Positions 1 to 9,179 are shown, counted from the first letter of the stretch. The stretch: 41,343 nt of DNA from Priestia flexa NBRC 15715 (GCF_001591565.1 NZ_BCVD01000019.1:1-41343), one strand, 5' to 3'. Program-made: numbers and translations. Notes: generated from the letters alone by a model not told the origin.

Positions 1-272
1 CCTCCACCAAGCATAGACTGCTTATAATCAATCTTAACTCCTTTTAAAATCGGCACACTTTCTTTATCAACAAGAATTTGAATGCCATGTTGCTCAAACT
101 GCATATCGTCTTCACTAACTTCGTGTGCGAAGCCCATTCCGTATGATAAACCTGAACAGCCTCCTCCGTTAATCGTTACGCGAAGGTAAGCATTCTCTTC
201 TTCATGTTCTTTCATCATATCTTTTATTTGAAAGCTAGCCGCTTCTGTAATTTCTAGGATATCTTGACTCAT
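1..272 (-). CDS. yutM: HesB/IscA-type iron-sulfur carrier (YutM/ErpA-like), 3' end outside window
   Basis: A-type Fe-S carrier that accepts clusters from the SUF scaffold and delivers them to apo-proteins in the cytosol. The visible 90 residues show the family core: a short N-terminal helix, a beta strand, then the GGGCSGLSYG motif with the first conserved cysteine at about residue 39. The two C-terminal cysteines (CGC-type motif) would lie beyond the left edge, so they cannot be checked. The start is ATG at 272, preceded by AAAGGAGG at a suitable distance. It is the first gene of the yut block as in B. subtilis and has its own promoter downstream of dapF. The gene is partial only because of the window edge. 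Confidence 0.9.
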   Translation of the reverse strand, partial: MSQDILEITEAASFQIKDMMKEHEEENAYLRVTINGGGCSGLSYGMGFAHEVSEDDMQFEQHGIQILVDKESVPILKGVKIDYKQSMLGG

Positions 273-298
273 AGTTAGATGACCTCCTTTTACCTATA

Positions 299-327
299 AG
301 TATACGCTGTGAGTACATGATGAACAA
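299..327 (-). promoter_or_regulatory. sigma-A promoter of yutM
   Basis: On the minus strand TTGTTC and TATACT are separated by 17 bases, and the yutM start lies about 26 bases further on. Spacing and -10 are good; the -35 matches four of six positions. Confidence 0.5.
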
Positions 328-345
328 CTACTCTGCTTTCAGTTC

Positions 346-1200
346 TTAATAGTAATAAACGCCATCACAAATAACAACTGCTGGACCTTTCATTAGTACA
401 TGGTTATTTTCTTTCCATGTAATGGTTAAGTCTCCACCCGCCAAGTGAACAATTGTGGGAGTATTTTTTTGCGTAAGATTATTTAAAACAGAAGAAACAA
501 CTGCTGCACATGCACCGGTTCCACAAGCTTGCGTTACACCTGAACCTCTTTCCCAAACGCGAAAATGCATTTCTGATTCATTCATAATCTCTACAAATTC
601 AACATTTACACCTTCCGGAAAACGTGGATCCTTTTCAACCACTGGTCCTAATGTATGAAGAGGTGCTTTTTCAATATTTTCTACATAAAATACAACATGA
701 GGATTTCCCATCGATACAGCTGTACCTATAAGCTCTTCGCCACCGAACTCCATTTTCTCTGACACGATGCTGTTACCTTCAAATCCAAGCATTGGAACTT
801 CAGCTGGCTTTAATTTTGGTTTCCCCATATCAATTGTTACTTCATTTACTTTTTTATCCTGCAAATGAACAGTCGCATGGACAAGACCTGATAATGTTTC
901 AATTGTAAACTCTTCTGTTTCTACTAAATTATGCTCATATGCATACTTAGCTACACATCTTAAGCCATTCCCACAATTTTTTGCTTCTGAACCATCGTTG
1001 TTAAATACGCGCATTTTAACATTCCCTTTAGTAGAAGGACAAATTAGAATCATCCCATCTGACCCGATGCCCGTATAGACGTTTGATACCTTAATAGCAA
1101 CAGAAGCTAAATCTTCTTCCGCAATATGCTCTTCAAATAGATTGACGTAGATATAATTATTTCCAAGCGCGTGCATTTTTGTAAAAGCAAATTTTTTCAT
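346..1200 (-). CDS. dapF: Diaminopimelate epimerase
   Basis: Cytosolic PLP-independent epimerase converting LL- to meso-diaminopimelate, the last step before the branch to lysine and peptidoglycan. The two catalytic cysteines are visible in their motifs: C76 in NCGNGLR and C226 in ACGTGAC. The length of 284 residues is normal. The start is ATG with GGGTGA upstream. It is transcribed from its own promoter (1232-1260), away from the DUF2225 gene. A terminator-like hairpin on the opposite strand lies in its upstream region and is reported as a finding. The position next to yutM is as in B. subtilis. Confidence 0.97.
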   Translation of the reverse strand: MKKFAFTKMHALGNNYIYVNLFEEHIAEEDLASVAIKVSNVYTGIGSDGMILICPSTKGNVKMRVFNNDGSEAKNCGNGLRCVAKYAYEHNLVETEEFTIETLSGLVHATVHLQDKKVNEVTIDMGKPKLKPAEVPMLGFEGNSIVSEKMEFGGEELIGTAVSMGNPHVVFYVENIEKAPLHTLGPVVEKDPRFPEGVNVEFVEIMNESEMHFRVWERGSGVTQACGTGACAAVVSSVLNNLTQKNTPTIVHLAGGDLTITWKENNHVLMKGPAVVICDGVYYY

Positions 1201-1231
1201 TTAATCACCCATTATTTTTTAGTATGGTCTT

Positions 1232-1260
1232 AGTATAAAATCATTCAATGTAGGAAACAA
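1232..1260 (-). promoter_or_regulatory. sigma-A promoter of dapF
   Basis: On the minus strand TTGTTT, a 17-base spacer and TATACT, about 31 bases before the dapF start. It is the same kind of promoter as the one before yutM. Confidence 0.55.
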
Positions 1261-1281
1261 TAAGAACATCCCCCGTTTCCC

Positions 1282-1319
1282 AACTCTTTAGCCAAAATGG
1301 TTAAGGAGTTTTTATTTTT
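1282..1319 (+). terminator. Terminator-like hairpin with no gene upstream on its strand
   Basis: A 13-bp stem with two G-U type pairs (1282-1294 with 1298-1310), a 3-base loop and a T-rich tract TTTTTATTTTT on the plus strand. No plus-strand gene precedes it within the window; dapF is divergent. It could stop antisense transcription or form part of a leader. Confidence 0.5.
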
Positions 1320-1412
1320 CTATCACAAACACTACAAAAGACCCAAAACACGAAACAAAAAGTGTATAATATAGTTATAAAGAATCATTGAACTTCAAAA
1401 GGAGGAAATGAA

Positions 1413-2090
1413 TTGGAAACCCTACATCCTCTTTATGATAAAAAAATCGCTTGTGCTTTGTGTAGCCACAGCTTTTATTCTAAAAAAGTCCGATCTCGCT
1501 TTTTAAAGGCTCAAAGATACGATACTGATTTTTTTATTTATTATGAAAACCCAAAGTTGCACCCTATCATATATGATGTCGTAATCTGTCCAAAGTGTGG
1601 ATATGCGAGTACAGAACAATTCTCAAGACTTTTTCCTCCAGGTAGTGCAAACCAAGTTAAGGAAAAGGTCACAAAAAATTGGAGCTACCAGCCATATGAT
1701 CAAGAACGAACGTTGCAACAAGCAATAAATGCTTACAAGCTGGCTATTTATTGTGCCAACATAAAAAAAGAAAAGTCATCTGTACTCGCAAGCCTCACGC
1801 TACGAGTAAGCTGGCTATACCGACTGCTTGATGACATCCAACAAGAGAGAGCTTTCGCTTTACATGCATTAAAGTGCTACACCACAGCATATTTAGAAGA
1901 AACGTTCCCTTCTAACAGTAACGAAGTTCGATTGTTATATATTATAGGAGAACTAAACTATCGGCTTGGGTTTCAGCAGCAGGCGCTTCTCTATTTTTCA
2001 GAAATTATCTATAAACATAAAAATCATCCCGATCGCAAAACATTTGAGCGAACTAAAGAAAGATGGCATGAGATTCGTAGCATATCATAG
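1413..2090 (+). CDS. DUF2225 zinc-ribbon protein with TPR-like C-terminus
   Basis: Conserved Bacillales protein of unknown function. Residues 1-65 hold two CxxC pairs (C14/C17 and C59/C62) that probably form one zinc-ribbon. The rest (about 100-225) is helical with TPR-like repeats (LGFQQQALLYFSEIIYKHK), suggesting a protein-binding surface. The start is TTG at 1413, seven bases after GGAGG; a nearby ATG at 1408 is in another frame and too close to the Shine-Dalgarno. It stands alone, divergent from dapF and closed by a strong terminator. It is not part of the B. subtilis gene order here, so it looks like a lineage-specific insertion. Confidence 0.8.
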   Translation: METLHPLYDKKIACALCSHSFYSKKVRSRFLKAQRYDTDFFIYYENPKLHPIIYDVVICPKCGYASTEQFSRLFPPGSANQVKEKVTKNWSYQPYDQERTLQQAINAYKLAIYCANIKKEKSSVLASLTLRVSWLYRLLDDIQQERAFALHALKCYTTAYLEETFPSNSNEVRLLYIIGELNYRLGFQQQALLYFSEIIYKHKNHPDRKTFERTKERWHEIRSIS

Positions 2091-2096
2091 CAAAAC

Positions 2097-2138
2097 AGAA
2101 GCGGTAATGCCTATAGGCATTACCGCTTCTACTTTTAC
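2097..2138. terminator. Strong terminator between convergent DUF2225 gene and yuzB
   Basis: A perfect 15-bp inverted repeat (2097-2111 with 2116-2130) and a TATA loop, followed by a T-rich stretch. It lies between the stop codons of two convergent genes and may serve both. Confidence 0.85.
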
Positions 2139-2144
2139 TCTATA

Positions 2145-2384
2145 TTAAAACATTGGGTTCTCTTCCAAATGTGTGTAGATAGCTGCTACTAATTCTTCTG
2201 GTGTGTCAGCAGCTACAACATCCCCGTTTACTAAAGCAAAAGGAGACCGTGCACACTTTCCACAATAACCCAAACATCCATACTCAACAATATCTAAATT
2301 CGGATCTTTTTCTAACTCTTCCAACGCAAGCTGAGAACCGCTAGCTAAATTGCTGATACAAAATTCAATAATTGGTTGAATCAC
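2145..2384 (-). CDS. yuzB: YuzB family protein (UPF0349, DUF1450)
   Basis: Small protein of unknown function with a thioredoxin-like or ferredoxin-like cysteine pattern: IEFCISN near the start, then [10 protein letters not shown]. The four cysteines suggest a redox or metal role, but no reaction is known. The frame opens at GTG 2393, but that codon overlaps the Shine-Dalgarno AGAGAGGTG. The GTG at 2384 is spaced correctly and gives 79 residues, close to the B. subtilis protein. It has a sigma-A promoter at 2411-2439. It is flanked by the terminator shared with the DUF2225 gene and is divergent from yutJ. Confidence 0.9.
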   Translation of the reverse strand: MIQPIIEFCISNLASGSQLALEELEKDPNLDIVEYGCLGYCGKCARSPFALVNGDVVAADTPEELVAAIYTHLEENPMF

Positions 2385-2410
2385 TATTCTCACCTCTCTA
2401 CTAATTGTTT

Positions 2411-2439
2411 ATCCTACCTTGTTTTTAAAAAGACGTCAA
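2411..2439 (-). promoter_or_regulatory. sigma-A promoter of yuzB
   Basis: On the minus strand TTGACG, 17 bases, TAGGAT, located 27 bases before the chosen yuzB start. Confidence 0.6.
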
Positions 2440-2482
2440 ATATCCAAACTGCATGCTGATAAGGAAATTATGTTGAAACATA

Positions 2483-2511
2483 TTGTGGTTTTTATTCAAT
2501 TTAGTTATACT
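2483..2511 (+). promoter_or_regulatory. Candidate sigma-A promoter of yutJ
   Basis: TTGTGG, 17 bases, TATACT. It would give an mRNA leader of about 165 bases that includes the hairpin at 2573-2609. Confidence 0.45.
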
Positions 2512-2572
2512 TTTATGTGAATACAAACAAAACAGGTTATATTAAATTATTATTTAAGTAAAATATGCTATG

Positions 2573-2609
2573 CAAAATCGAATGCGATTGACGTATCGGT
2601 TTCGTTTTG
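2573..2609 (+). other. Hairpin in yutJ leader
   Basis: CAAAA and CGAA pair with TTCG and TTTTG (one bulged T). After a two-by-two internal loop, CGAT pairs with ATCG. There is no T-tract, so it is not an ordinary terminator. It lies 74 bases before the yutJ start. Confidence 0.4.
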
Positions 2610-2682
2610 TATGCCTATATGTTTTAAGCAATTCAATTAGTATAGAGAGAATAAAATGTCTAAACGTAAAGGGGAAATCCAG

Positions 2683-3750
2683 ATGAAGAACCTTGTGATA
2701 CTCGGTGGAGGATATGGTGGTATGCGTGTCCTACAGCGACTTTTTCCAAATCAACTGCCAGAGGATGTACATGTAACATTGGTTGATAAAGCACCTTATC
2801 ACTCATTAAAGACTGAATTCTACGCGTTAGCGGCTGGAACCATTTCAGATCAGCACGTTCGCGTTTCTTTCCCAGAGCATCCTCGTTTATCTATTCGCTA
2901 TGGCTTCATTACAAACATTGATCTTGAAAATAACCAAGTTCACCTTGAAGACAACGAAGTCCTCCATTATGATGATCTAATTATCGGACTAGGGTGTGAA
3001 GATAAATATCACGGCGTGCCGGGCGCACCGGAGCATACATACAGCATTCAAACAATCGATGCTTCTCGCGCTACATATCAAGCGTTAAACAATTTACCTG
3101 CTCATGCAACCGTATCGATTGTCGGAGCTGGTCTTAGCGGTGTTGAATTAGCTAGTGAGTTAAAAGAAAGCCGTTCTGATTTAAATATCATGCTATTCGA
3201 TAGAGGAAAATTAATTTTATCTTCATTCCCAGAACGTTTGAGCAATTATGTTCAAGACTGGTTCACTTCTAACGGTATTGAAATTGTGAACAACGCCAAT
3301 ATCACGAGAGTAGAACAGAATACTCTATACAATCATGATGAACCAATTAAAAGCGATGCGATTGTGTGGACAGCCGGCATTCAACCAAACAAGGTCGTTA
3401 GGGATTTAAACGTTGAGAAAGACACTCAGGGTCGCGTAGTCTTAACAAAATATCATAATCTGCCTAACAATGAGAATGTCTATGTATTGGGAGACTGTGC
3501 TAGCTTACCACATGCTCCTAGTGCTCAACTAGCTGAGGGGCAAGCAGAGCAGATTGTTCAAGTGTTAACAGCACGATGGAAGAATGAAGAGCTACCTACT
3601 GAGTTACCAACGATTAAACTTAAAGGCGTATTAGGCTCTTTAGGAAAAAAACACGGATTCGGATTAGTAAACGATCGCGCAATTACGGGTCGAGTTGCTC
3701 GCTTATTAAAGTCAGGTATTTTATGGATGTATAAATACCATAACGGTTAA
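2683..3750 (+). CDS. yutJ: NAD(P)/FAD-dependent oxidoreductase, NADH dehydrogenase-like (YutJ)
   Basis: Flavoprotein of the type II NADH dehydrogenase / pyridine-disulfide family. The N-terminal FAD-binding motif GGGYGG is at residues 8-13, the central NAD-binding motif GAGLSGVELA is near residue 150, and the FAD-closing VLGDCAS motif is near 270. The length is 355 residues. An in-frame ATG at 2656 has no convincing Shine-Dalgarno. The ATG at 2683 follows AAAGGGGA and begins exactly at the family's MKNLVILGGG start. The physiological electron acceptor is unknown. It is followed at once by a terminator and faces yuzD. Confidence 0.9.
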   Translation: MKNLVILGGGYGGMRVLQRLFPNQLPEDVHVTLVDKAPYHSLKTEFYALAAGTISDQHVRVSFPEHPRLSIRYGFITNIDLENNQVHLEDNEVLHYDDLIIGLGCEDKYHGVPGAPEHTYSIQTIDASRATYQALNNLPAHATVSIVGAGLSGVELASELKESRSDLNIMLFDRGKLILSSFPERLSNYVQDWFTSNGIEIVNNANITRVEQNTLYNHDEPIKSDAIVWTAGIQPNKVVRDLNVEKDTQGRVVLTKYHNLPNNENVYVLGDCASLPHAPSAQLAEGQAEQIVQVLTARWKNEELPTELPTIKLKGVLGSLGKKHGFGLVNDRAITGRVARLLKSGILWMYKYHNG

Positions 3751-3751
3751 T

Positions 3752-3778
3752 AAAAAAACGCCTAAAAGGCGTTTTTTT
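3752..3778. terminator. Bidirectional terminator between yutJ and yuzD
   Basis: A 12-bp perfect stem of A-run plus CGCCT pairing with AGGCG plus T-run, with a three-base loop. It overlaps the last base pair of the yuzD stop codon and can work on both strands. Confidence 0.9.
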
Positions 3779-4106
3779 ATGCAGACACAAATCCATATTT
3801 CTCTAATTCTTCAAAAATACGCTTTAGCTTTGGATTCCCTTCTCCAACAATCTCATTGTTAATTAGAATAACTGGATAAAACAAATCTTCATCAATTACT
3901 TTTTGCGAGAACTCCTGTTTCTCTTTTTCATCCACAGGTGGGTTATAAATATCGATATAACGTATGTTAAATGATTCATTCGGGTATTTTCGACTAAGCG
4001 CCGCCTCAAGCCACTCCTGTGTGTCTTTTGAAGATGGTAAATTCACGCAGCTTGCACAAATAATTTCTGCTCCATATACACAAATCTCAACGTTGTTTTT
4101 TTCCAT
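3777..4106 (-). CDS. yuzD: YuzD family protein (DUF1462), thioredoxin-like
   Basis: Small disulfide-type protein of unknown partner. The N-terminal strand is followed by CASC (C17, C20), the position of a thioredoxin active site, and VILINNEIVGEG resembles the cis-proline strand region of such folds. An upstream ATG at 4127 has no Shine-Dalgarno. The ATG at 4106 follows AGGGGGAAC and gives 109 residues. The neighbourhood (yuzB, yutI, yutM) is rich in Fe-S and thiol proteins, so a role in that chemistry is plausible but unproven. Confidence 0.88.
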   Translation of the reverse strand: MEKNNVEICVYGAEIICASCVNLPSSKDTQEWLEAALSRKYPNESFNIRYIDIYNPPVDEKEKQEFSQKVIDEDLFYPVILINNEIVGEGNPKLKRIFEELEKYGFVSA

Positions 4107-4301
4107 ATTTGTTCCCCCTATTCCCATGCTATGGCTCTTTCAATAAAGAAAGCTTCCACTCTATCTTATCTTTATTGTACACAAAAACTATTTAAAGAAC
4201 ATCGTTTTTCAAGTTGAACGAACGTAATCAAAGATTCTTGAATAGATTTTTTATGTAAGAGCGTTTATAATGTAACTAGAGAAGGAAAGGAGTCGATAAT
4301 C

Positions 4302-4538
4302 ATGGCTGAAATGGAAATGCATGAACAAGTACAAGAAGTATTAGATAAGCTTCGTCCATTTTTACTTCGCGATGGTGGAGATTGTGAATTAGTCGACGTT
4401 GAAGATGGCATTGTAAAATTACGTCTTCTAGGCGCTTGTGGCAGCTGCCCAAGTTCAACAATCACGCTAAAAGCAGGTATTGAACGTGCTCTTTTAGAAG
4501 AAGTACCTGGTGTTGTAGAAGTTGAACAAGTTTTCTAA
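4302..4538 (+). CDS. yutI: NifU-like C-terminal domain protein, Fe-S scaffold or carrier
   Basis: Stand-alone NifU C-terminal (Nfu) domain of 78 residues with the cluster-binding pair C46/C49 in ACGSCPSS. Proteins of this type hold a 4Fe-4S cluster bridged between two subunits and pass it to target enzymes. The helix-then-motif arrangement and full length match the family. The start ATG follows GAAAGGAG. A TATAAT at 4266-4271 is a likely -10, although I see no good -35. It converges on thrB with a shared terminator. In B. subtilis yuxL separates these genes; here it is absent. Confidence 0.93.
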   Translation: MAEMEMHEQVQEVLDKLRPFLLRDGGDCELVDVEDGIVKLRLLGACGSCPSSTITLKAGIERALLEEVPGVVEVEQVF

Positions 4539-4554
4539 TGATCCCTTATATAAC

Positions 4555-4583
4555 AAACCCTCAAGCGATGCTTGAGGGTTTTT
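4555..4583 (+). terminator. yutI terminator
   Basis: Stem AACCCTCAAGC with GCTTGAGGGTT, loop GAT, then TTT on the plus strand. It lies between convergent yutI and thrB and may work weakly for thrB too. Confidence 0.85.
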
Positions 4584-4586
4584 GCT

Positions 4587-5501
4587 TTAGTTTGTTACGA
4601 CCTGAGCGTCTACATATACACCTTTTGTATCAATACCTACTACGTCAACTTCACAATGAGATAATTTTATAGCTAAATGCTTAGCAATGTCTTTTCCTTT
4701 TCCAATAGGTGCTAAGCATAATACACTTGGCCCCGCTCCGCTCAGCACTGTTCCGTAAGCTCCTAACCTTTTAGCTTCTACTCTCGCAATGGCTAGCTCT
4801 GGTACCAATTTTGTTCGATAAAGCTCATGGTATAAATCTTTTTCCATAAATGTTCCTACCGCTTCAAAATCACGATTCATCAGTGCAGACACAAGCATAT
4901 TCCCAATTGCTCCGGCTTCTACTGCTGTTCGATAATCAATTACCTTCGGCAAAGCATTACGGGCATCAGCTGTTTTTAATTCGTATCTCGGAATAATCAT
5001 TATTACTTCAGCTTGTAAGTTGGGAATATGATTGATATACGTTTCATCTTCATGATGATATCCAATCACGACGCCTCCATAAATAGAAGGACTTACGTTA
5101 TCCGGGTGACCTTCCATTAGGCTGCTAATTCGCAGCTTGTCTTTTTGCGATAAATTAAGCTTAGCAAGCTGATTAGCAAGTTCAATACCTGCAACAATTG
5201 CAGAAGCACTGCTTCCAAGCCCCCTAGCTAACGGTATATCGCTTGAGACATACACTTTTGCTGCTGGAAGAGTTACTTCATATTGCTTTGCTACATCTTC
5301 GGCAACCTGATACATTAAGTTGTCCTTGCCTGTTGGTATTCCTTCAACATCAGCTGTCTTTGGTACAAATACCCACTGTTCAGCTGGCTCCACTGTTAAA
5401 ATCAAGTAGCGCCCAAGAGCGATTCCAATGGAATCAAACCCGGGCCCTAAATTAGCAGAGCTCGCTGGCACTGTGATTTTAAAGCGGTCAAAAGTTAACA
5501 T
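4587..5501 (-). CDS. thrB: Homoserine kinase
   Basis: GHMP-family kinase phosphorylating L-homoserine with ATP to O-phosphohomoserine, the fourth step of threonine synthesis from aspartate. The ATP-binding motif [12 protein letters not shown] spans residues 90-101, and the C-terminal GAGPSVLCL motif typical of GHMP kinases is near 255. The length of 304 residues is normal. Its first seven bases overlap the end of thrC (ATGTTAA), implying translational coupling. It is the last gene of hom-thrC-thrB. Confidence 0.96.
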   Translation of the reverse strand: MLTFDRFKITVPASSANLGPGFDSIGIALGRYLILTVEPAEQWVFVPKTADVEGIPTGKDNLMYQVAEDVAKQYEVTLPAAKVYVSSDIPLARGLGSSASAIVAGIELANQLAKLNLSQKDKLRISSLMEGHPDNVSPSIYGGVVIGYHHEDETYINHIPNLQAEVIMIIPRYELKTADARNALPKVIDYRTAVEAGAIGNMLVSALMNRDFEAVGTFMEKDLYHELYRTKLVPELAIARVEAKRLGAYGTVLSGAGPSVLCLAPIGKGKDIAKHLAIKLSHCEVDVVGIDTKGVYVDAQVVTN

Positions 5502-6556
5502 GAAGCGACAACACCTTCAATATATTCAAACACTTTTTCTTCTTCATTTGGCAATACAACTGGCTTAACATCATGTGCGTCAATTGCTACGTTCGGATCT
5601 TTTAATCCATTTCCAGTTAGCACTGCTACTACTGTTGAACCTTTGGCAATTTTCCCTGATTTTACGTCTTTTATTACACCAGCGATTGATGCACAAGACC
5701 CAGGCTCTGCAAAAACACCTTCTCTTCTAGCAATTAAGCGATATGCATCTAAAATTTGCTCATCCGTCACTTCATCAATTTTGCCTTTTGATTCATTAGC
5801 TGCATTTACCGCATAATCCCAGCTTGCTGGATTACCGATACGAATTGCTGTTGCAATTGTCTCTGGATTTTCAATTACTTCGTTTCGAACGATTGCTGCT
5901 GCTCCTTCAGCTTCAAAACCGTGCATAAGAGGCAGACCGCTCTGATTACGCTCATTATACTCTTTGAAACCTTTCCAATATGCTGTAATATTCCCGGCGT
6001 TCCCAACAGGAATTGCTAAAACGTCAGGTGCTTTTCCTAACTGTTCACAGATTTCAAAAGCTGCGGTTTTTTGCCCCTCAATTCGGTAAGGGTTCACAGA
6101 GTTTACAAGAGATACAGGTGCTGTTTCACTAAGTTTTCGAACCATTGAAAGTGCTTGATCAAAGTTTCCTTCAATTGCTACAATTTCTGCTCCGTACATA
6201 ACAGCTTGAGCGAGCTTACCCATTGCAATTTTTCCGTTTGGAATAACAACGATACAGCGCATGCCTGCACGTGACGCATAAGCTGCTGCTGCTGCAGACG
6301 TATTACCAGTAGATGCACAAATGACTGTGTTACTTCCTTCTTCTTTTGCTTTTGCAACGGCCATGACCATACCTCGGTCTTTAAATGAACCTGTAGGGTT
6401 TAAACCTTCTACTTTTACATGCAAGTTAATGCCAAGTTCTTCCGATAAATATGGAAGATGAATAAGCGGCGTATTTCCTTCATGTAGTGTTAACATTGGT
6501 GTTTCTTCTGTTACTGGCAAGAACTCTTTATATTGGTGTAATAAACCTTTCCACAT
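5495..6556 (-). CDS. thrC: Threonine synthase
   Basis: PLP enzyme converting O-phosphohomoserine to threonine and phosphate. The PLP lysine is K59 in GSFKDRG. The phosphate-binding glycine-rich loop (PVGNAGN) lies near residue 183. It is the short Bacillus-type enzyme of 353 residues. The stop codon of hom and the ATG of thrC share one base (TAATG), and thrC overlaps thrB, so the three genes form one coupled operon. Confidence 0.96.
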   Translation of the reverse strand: MWKGLLHQYKEFLPVTEETPMLTLHEGNTPLIHLPYLSEELGINLHVKVEGLNPTGSFKDRGMVMAVAKAKEEGSNTVICASTGNTSAAAAAYASRAGMRCIVVIPNGKIAMGKLAQAVMYGAEIVAIEGNFDQALSMVRKLSETAPVSLVNSVNPYRIEGQKTAAFEICEQLGKAPDVLAIPVGNAGNITAYWKGFKEYNERNQSGLPLMHGFEAEGAAAIVRNEVIENPETIATAIRIGNPASWDYAVNAANESKGKIDEVTDEQILDAYRLIARREGVFAEPGSCASIAGVIKDVKSGKIAKGSTVVAVLTGNGLKDPNVAIDAHDVKPVVLPNEEEKVFEYIEGVVASC

Positions 6557-7857
6557 TATACGATGCCAACTCCCTCTACTCGATAACTGCTTTTTACGTT
6601 TTCAACGATTGGTAAGTCTCTTAATTGTTGTAAAATTTCTTCATAGTCTTTTTGAGATGTTTTATGTGTTACAACAACGATCTCTGCAAGTTCGCTTCCT
6701 GTAACCGGTAATTGAATAATTTTTTCAAAGCTTACGCCGCGTTCAGAAAATAATGTTGTTAATTTGGCAAATGCGCCTACCTGATCTTTTACGTGAATAC
6801 GTAAGAAGTGTTTAGAAAACTTTTGGTCTTCTGTTTTCAACTGTTTTGGGAATTGAGGCGTTACGGCACTCTTTCCATTGACCCCTAATCTCAAGTTTTT
6901 CATCACGCCCACAAGATCCGATACAACTGCAGTTGCTGTCGGTAAACTACCCGCTCCAGGACCATAAAACATTGTTTCTCCAACCGCTTCTCCATACACA
7001 TAAACCGCATTGTACTCATCGCTAACTGATGCTAATGGATGTGTATCCGCTAATAACGTTGGCTGAACACTTACTTCGACGTTGTCTCCGTCTCGATGCG
7101 CGTATCCAATTAATTTCACTGTATATCCTAATTGTTTACTATATTGTAAATCTTCTTCCGTTACTTCCGTAATACCTTGAACCTGCACATCATCAAGATC
7201 AATTTTCATTGAGAAACCAAGCGTAGCTAGAATCGCCATTTTTCTTGCTGCATCCAAGCCTCCAACATCAGAAGTAGGGTCTGCTTCTGCATAACCTAGT
7301 TCTTGTGCTTCTTTTAGCACTTCTTCATATGCGCTTCCTTCTTTTGTCATCTTTGTTAAGATAAAGTTTGTTGTACCATTTACAATTCCCATCATTTTTG
7401 TAATACGATCTGAAGCTAAACCATCTGCAAGTCCACGAAGAATCGGAATTCCTCCAGCAACACTTGCTTCATAAAATAAATCGCAGCCATTTTCTGATGC
7501 AACCGTTAATAACTCAGAACCGTAAACTGCCATCAAATCTTTATTTGCTGTTACAACGTGCTTTTTATTACGAAGAGCCGTTAAAATATAGTCTCTTGTT
7601 TCCTCAACGCCACCCATAACCTCAATAACAACATCTACATCTGGGTTATGAATGACATCCTCTACGTTTGTTGATAATTTCTCACTACTAATCTCTACAT
7701 CTCTAACTTTATCAATATTTTTAACTACCACTTTTTTAACCGTTACCGGACAGCCAACTTGGTGACTTAACTTATCCTGGTGATTTTCAATAATTTTAAC
7801 TACTCCACTACCAACCGTTCCTAACCCTAATAATCCTACTGAAATACTTTTTGTCAT
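6556..7857 (-). CDS. hom: Homoserine dehydrogenase with ACT domain
   Basis: NAD(P)-dependent reduction of aspartate semialdehyde to homoserine, the branch point to threonine and methionine. The nucleotide-binding motif GLGTVG is at residues 11-16, the catalytic domain follows, and a C-terminal ACT domain (from about residue 350) indicates feedback control by an amino acid, probably threonine. The frame extends to GTG 7866, but that codon lies inside the Shine-Dalgarno AGAGGTG. ATG 7857 is correctly spaced and gives 433 residues. It is first gene of the operon, with a sigma-A promoter 54 bases upstream. Confidence 0.96.
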   Translation of the reverse strand: MTKSISVGLLGLGTVGSGVVKIIENHQDKLSHQVGCPVTVKKVVVKNIDKVRDVEISSEKLSTNVEDVIHNPDVDVVIEVMGGVEETRDYILTALRNKKHVVTANKDLMAVYGSELLTVASENGCDLFYEASVAGGIPILRGLADGLASDRITKMMGIVNGTTNFILTKMTKEGSAYEEVLKEAQELGYAEADPTSDVGGLDAARKMAILATLGFSMKIDLDDVQVQGITEVTEEDLQYSKQLGYTVKLIGYAHRDGDNVEVSVQPTLLADTHPLASVSDEYNAVYVYGEAVGETMFYGPGAGSLPTATAVVSDLVGVMKNLRLGVNGKSAVTPQFPKQLKTEDQKFSKHFLRIHVKDQVGAFAKLTTLFSERGVSFEKIIQLPVTGSELAEIVVVTHKTSQKDYEEILQQLRDLPIVENVKSSYRVEGVGIV

Positions 7858-7910
7858 ATTATTCACCTCTATGTTCTCTTCACGTATACATTTGTTTTCT
7901 TATAGTGGAC

Positions 7911-7939
7911 ATTATAGACCCTATTTTTCTTTTTTACAA
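7911..7939 (-). promoter_or_regulatory. sigma-A promoter of hom-thrC-thrB
   Basis: On the minus strand TTGTAA, 17 bases, TATAAT. The leader is short (about 45 bases), with no attenuator or T-box visible. Confidence 0.75.
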
Positions 7940-8050
7940 GACTTTACTTTAAATTTATCTCTTTATTCGTTGAATAAAAAGACAAATTTAAATTTTTTAA
8001 ATATTTCATTTCCTTATCATAACACGTATTTTCTTGTTTTTTAACATACA

Positions 8051-8079
8051 AAAAGCATTTCTATAAAAGAAATGCTTTT
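8051..8079 (-). terminator. Terminator of the 2-hydroxyacid dehydrogenase gene
   Basis: A 12-bp perfect stem AAAAGCATTTCT with AGAAATGCTTTT around a five-base loop, just after the stop codon and upstream of the hom promoter. Confidence 0.85.
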
Positions 8080-8084
8080 ATTCT

Positions 8085-9071
8085 TTAACCTTGAGGCACA
8101 AGCTCTCTATTAATGATGGTAGATGGGAAATGCCCTGCTAAAACAGCTTCTATGTTTTGTACCGCTAATTTAATCATACTTGTGCGTGTTTCTACCGTCG
8201 CACTTCCAATGTGAGGTAGTGCCACTACTTTTGGGTGCATGGCTAACGGGTGTGAACCATCAATTGGTTCATTCACAAAGACATCCAGTCCTGCTGCTGC
8301 AATCTCCTCTTCATTCAACGCTTTTAACAAAGCGGCTTCGTCCACTACATCACCCCGAGAAACGTTAATAAACATCGCAGATTTCTTCATCTTTTTGAAT
8401 GCTTCCTCATTAAACATATTTTCAGTTTGTTTTGTTAAAGGTGTTAAGCACACAACAAAGTCAGACTTCTCTAATACATCATCCATTGATGCATATGTAA
8501 CAGGTAACTTGCTTTCAGCTTGTTCATTTCGAGAACGATTGTGATAAAGGATATTCATATCAAAACCTGCTGCTCTCTTCGCTAGCACTTCACCAATCTT
8601 TCCCATCCCAACAATTCCAAGCGTTTTATGATGAATATCTCGACCAGCTAACAAATATGGGCTCCAGCTTGTCCACTTATTTTCTTTAATATGTGCTGAA
8701 GCCTCTAAAATATTTCTAGCCGTTGTCATAAGAAGCGTCATAGCTAAATCTGCTGTGGTATCTGAAAGCACATCAGGCGTATTACAAACATAGATTTGAC
8801 GCTTTGTCGCTGCTTGGATATCAATATTATCAAACCCCACAGCTAGATTCGCAATTACTTTTAAATTAGTGGCTTCCTTTAATAATTCTTCATCTACTCT
8901 ATCAGATAAAACCGTTAAAAGCCCATGAGCTTTTTTTGCTTTTTCAGTGAGTACATCATGAGGTACCGGGTCTTCTTCTGAATGCCACATCTCTACTTCA
9001 GCCACTACGCGTAGTGGCTCCACGAACTTCTCCGGTATATTCCTCGTAATAAAAATAAACGGCTTGTCCAT
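8085..9071 (-). CDS. D-isomer-specific 2-hydroxyacid dehydrogenase (glyoxylate/hydroxypyruvate reductase type)
   Basis: NAD(P)H-dependent reductase of 2-oxo acids in the cytosol. The dinucleotide motif GMGKIG is at residues 155-160, and the catalytic triad of the family is present: R239 (NVSRG), E268 (NEP) and H287 (PHIGS). The length of 328 residues is typical of glyoxylate/gluconate-2-ketoreductases such as YvcT. The absence of a C-terminal ACT domain argues against SerA. Substrate specificity cannot be read from the sequence. It sits between yutH and hom, where B. subtilis has no such gene, so it is an insertion. It has its own terminator. Confidence 0.9.
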   Translation of the reverse strand: MDKPFIFITRNIPEKFVEPLRVVAEVEMWHSEEDPVPHDVLTEKAKKAHGLLTVLSDRVDEELLKEATNLKVIANLAVGFDNIDIQAATKRQIYVCNTPDVLSDTTADLAMTLLMTTARNILEASAHIKENKWTSWSPYLLAGRDIHHKTLGIVGMGKIGEVLAKRAAGFDMNILYHNRSRNEQAESKLPVTYASMDDVLEKSDFVVCLTPLTKQTENMFNEEAFKKMKKSAMFINVSRGDVVDEAALLKALNEEEIAAAGLDVFVNEPIDGSHPLAMHPKVVALPHIGSATVETRTSMIKLAVQNIEAVLAGHFPSTIINRELVPQG

Positions 9072-9107
9072 TATCTATCACCTCATTGATTTTTAATTAC
9101 ATAACAT

Positions 9108-9137
9108 GACGCCTTATTGTTTACCGCAATAGGCGTC
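9108..9137. other. GC-rich hairpin downstream of yutH
   Basis: GACGCC plus TATTG pairs with CAATA plus GGCGTC around a seven-base loop with one bulged T. There is no T-tract on either strand. The position after yutH suggests an imperfect terminator or an mRNA 3'-end stabiliser. Confidence 0.45.
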
Positions 9138-9179
9138 ACGTCGCATTATCTTTATATGTCTTTACTCTACTTATACCAC

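Noticed and set aside
4141-4178. Inverted repeat CAATAAAGA / TCTTTATTG upstream of yuzD
   Set aside because: AT-rich arms with a 20-base loop in an AT-rich region; not convincing as a hairpin or operator.
7858-8050. Search for a T-box or attenuator before hom
   Set aside because: The promoter leaves a leader of about 45 bases with no T-box motif or terminator.
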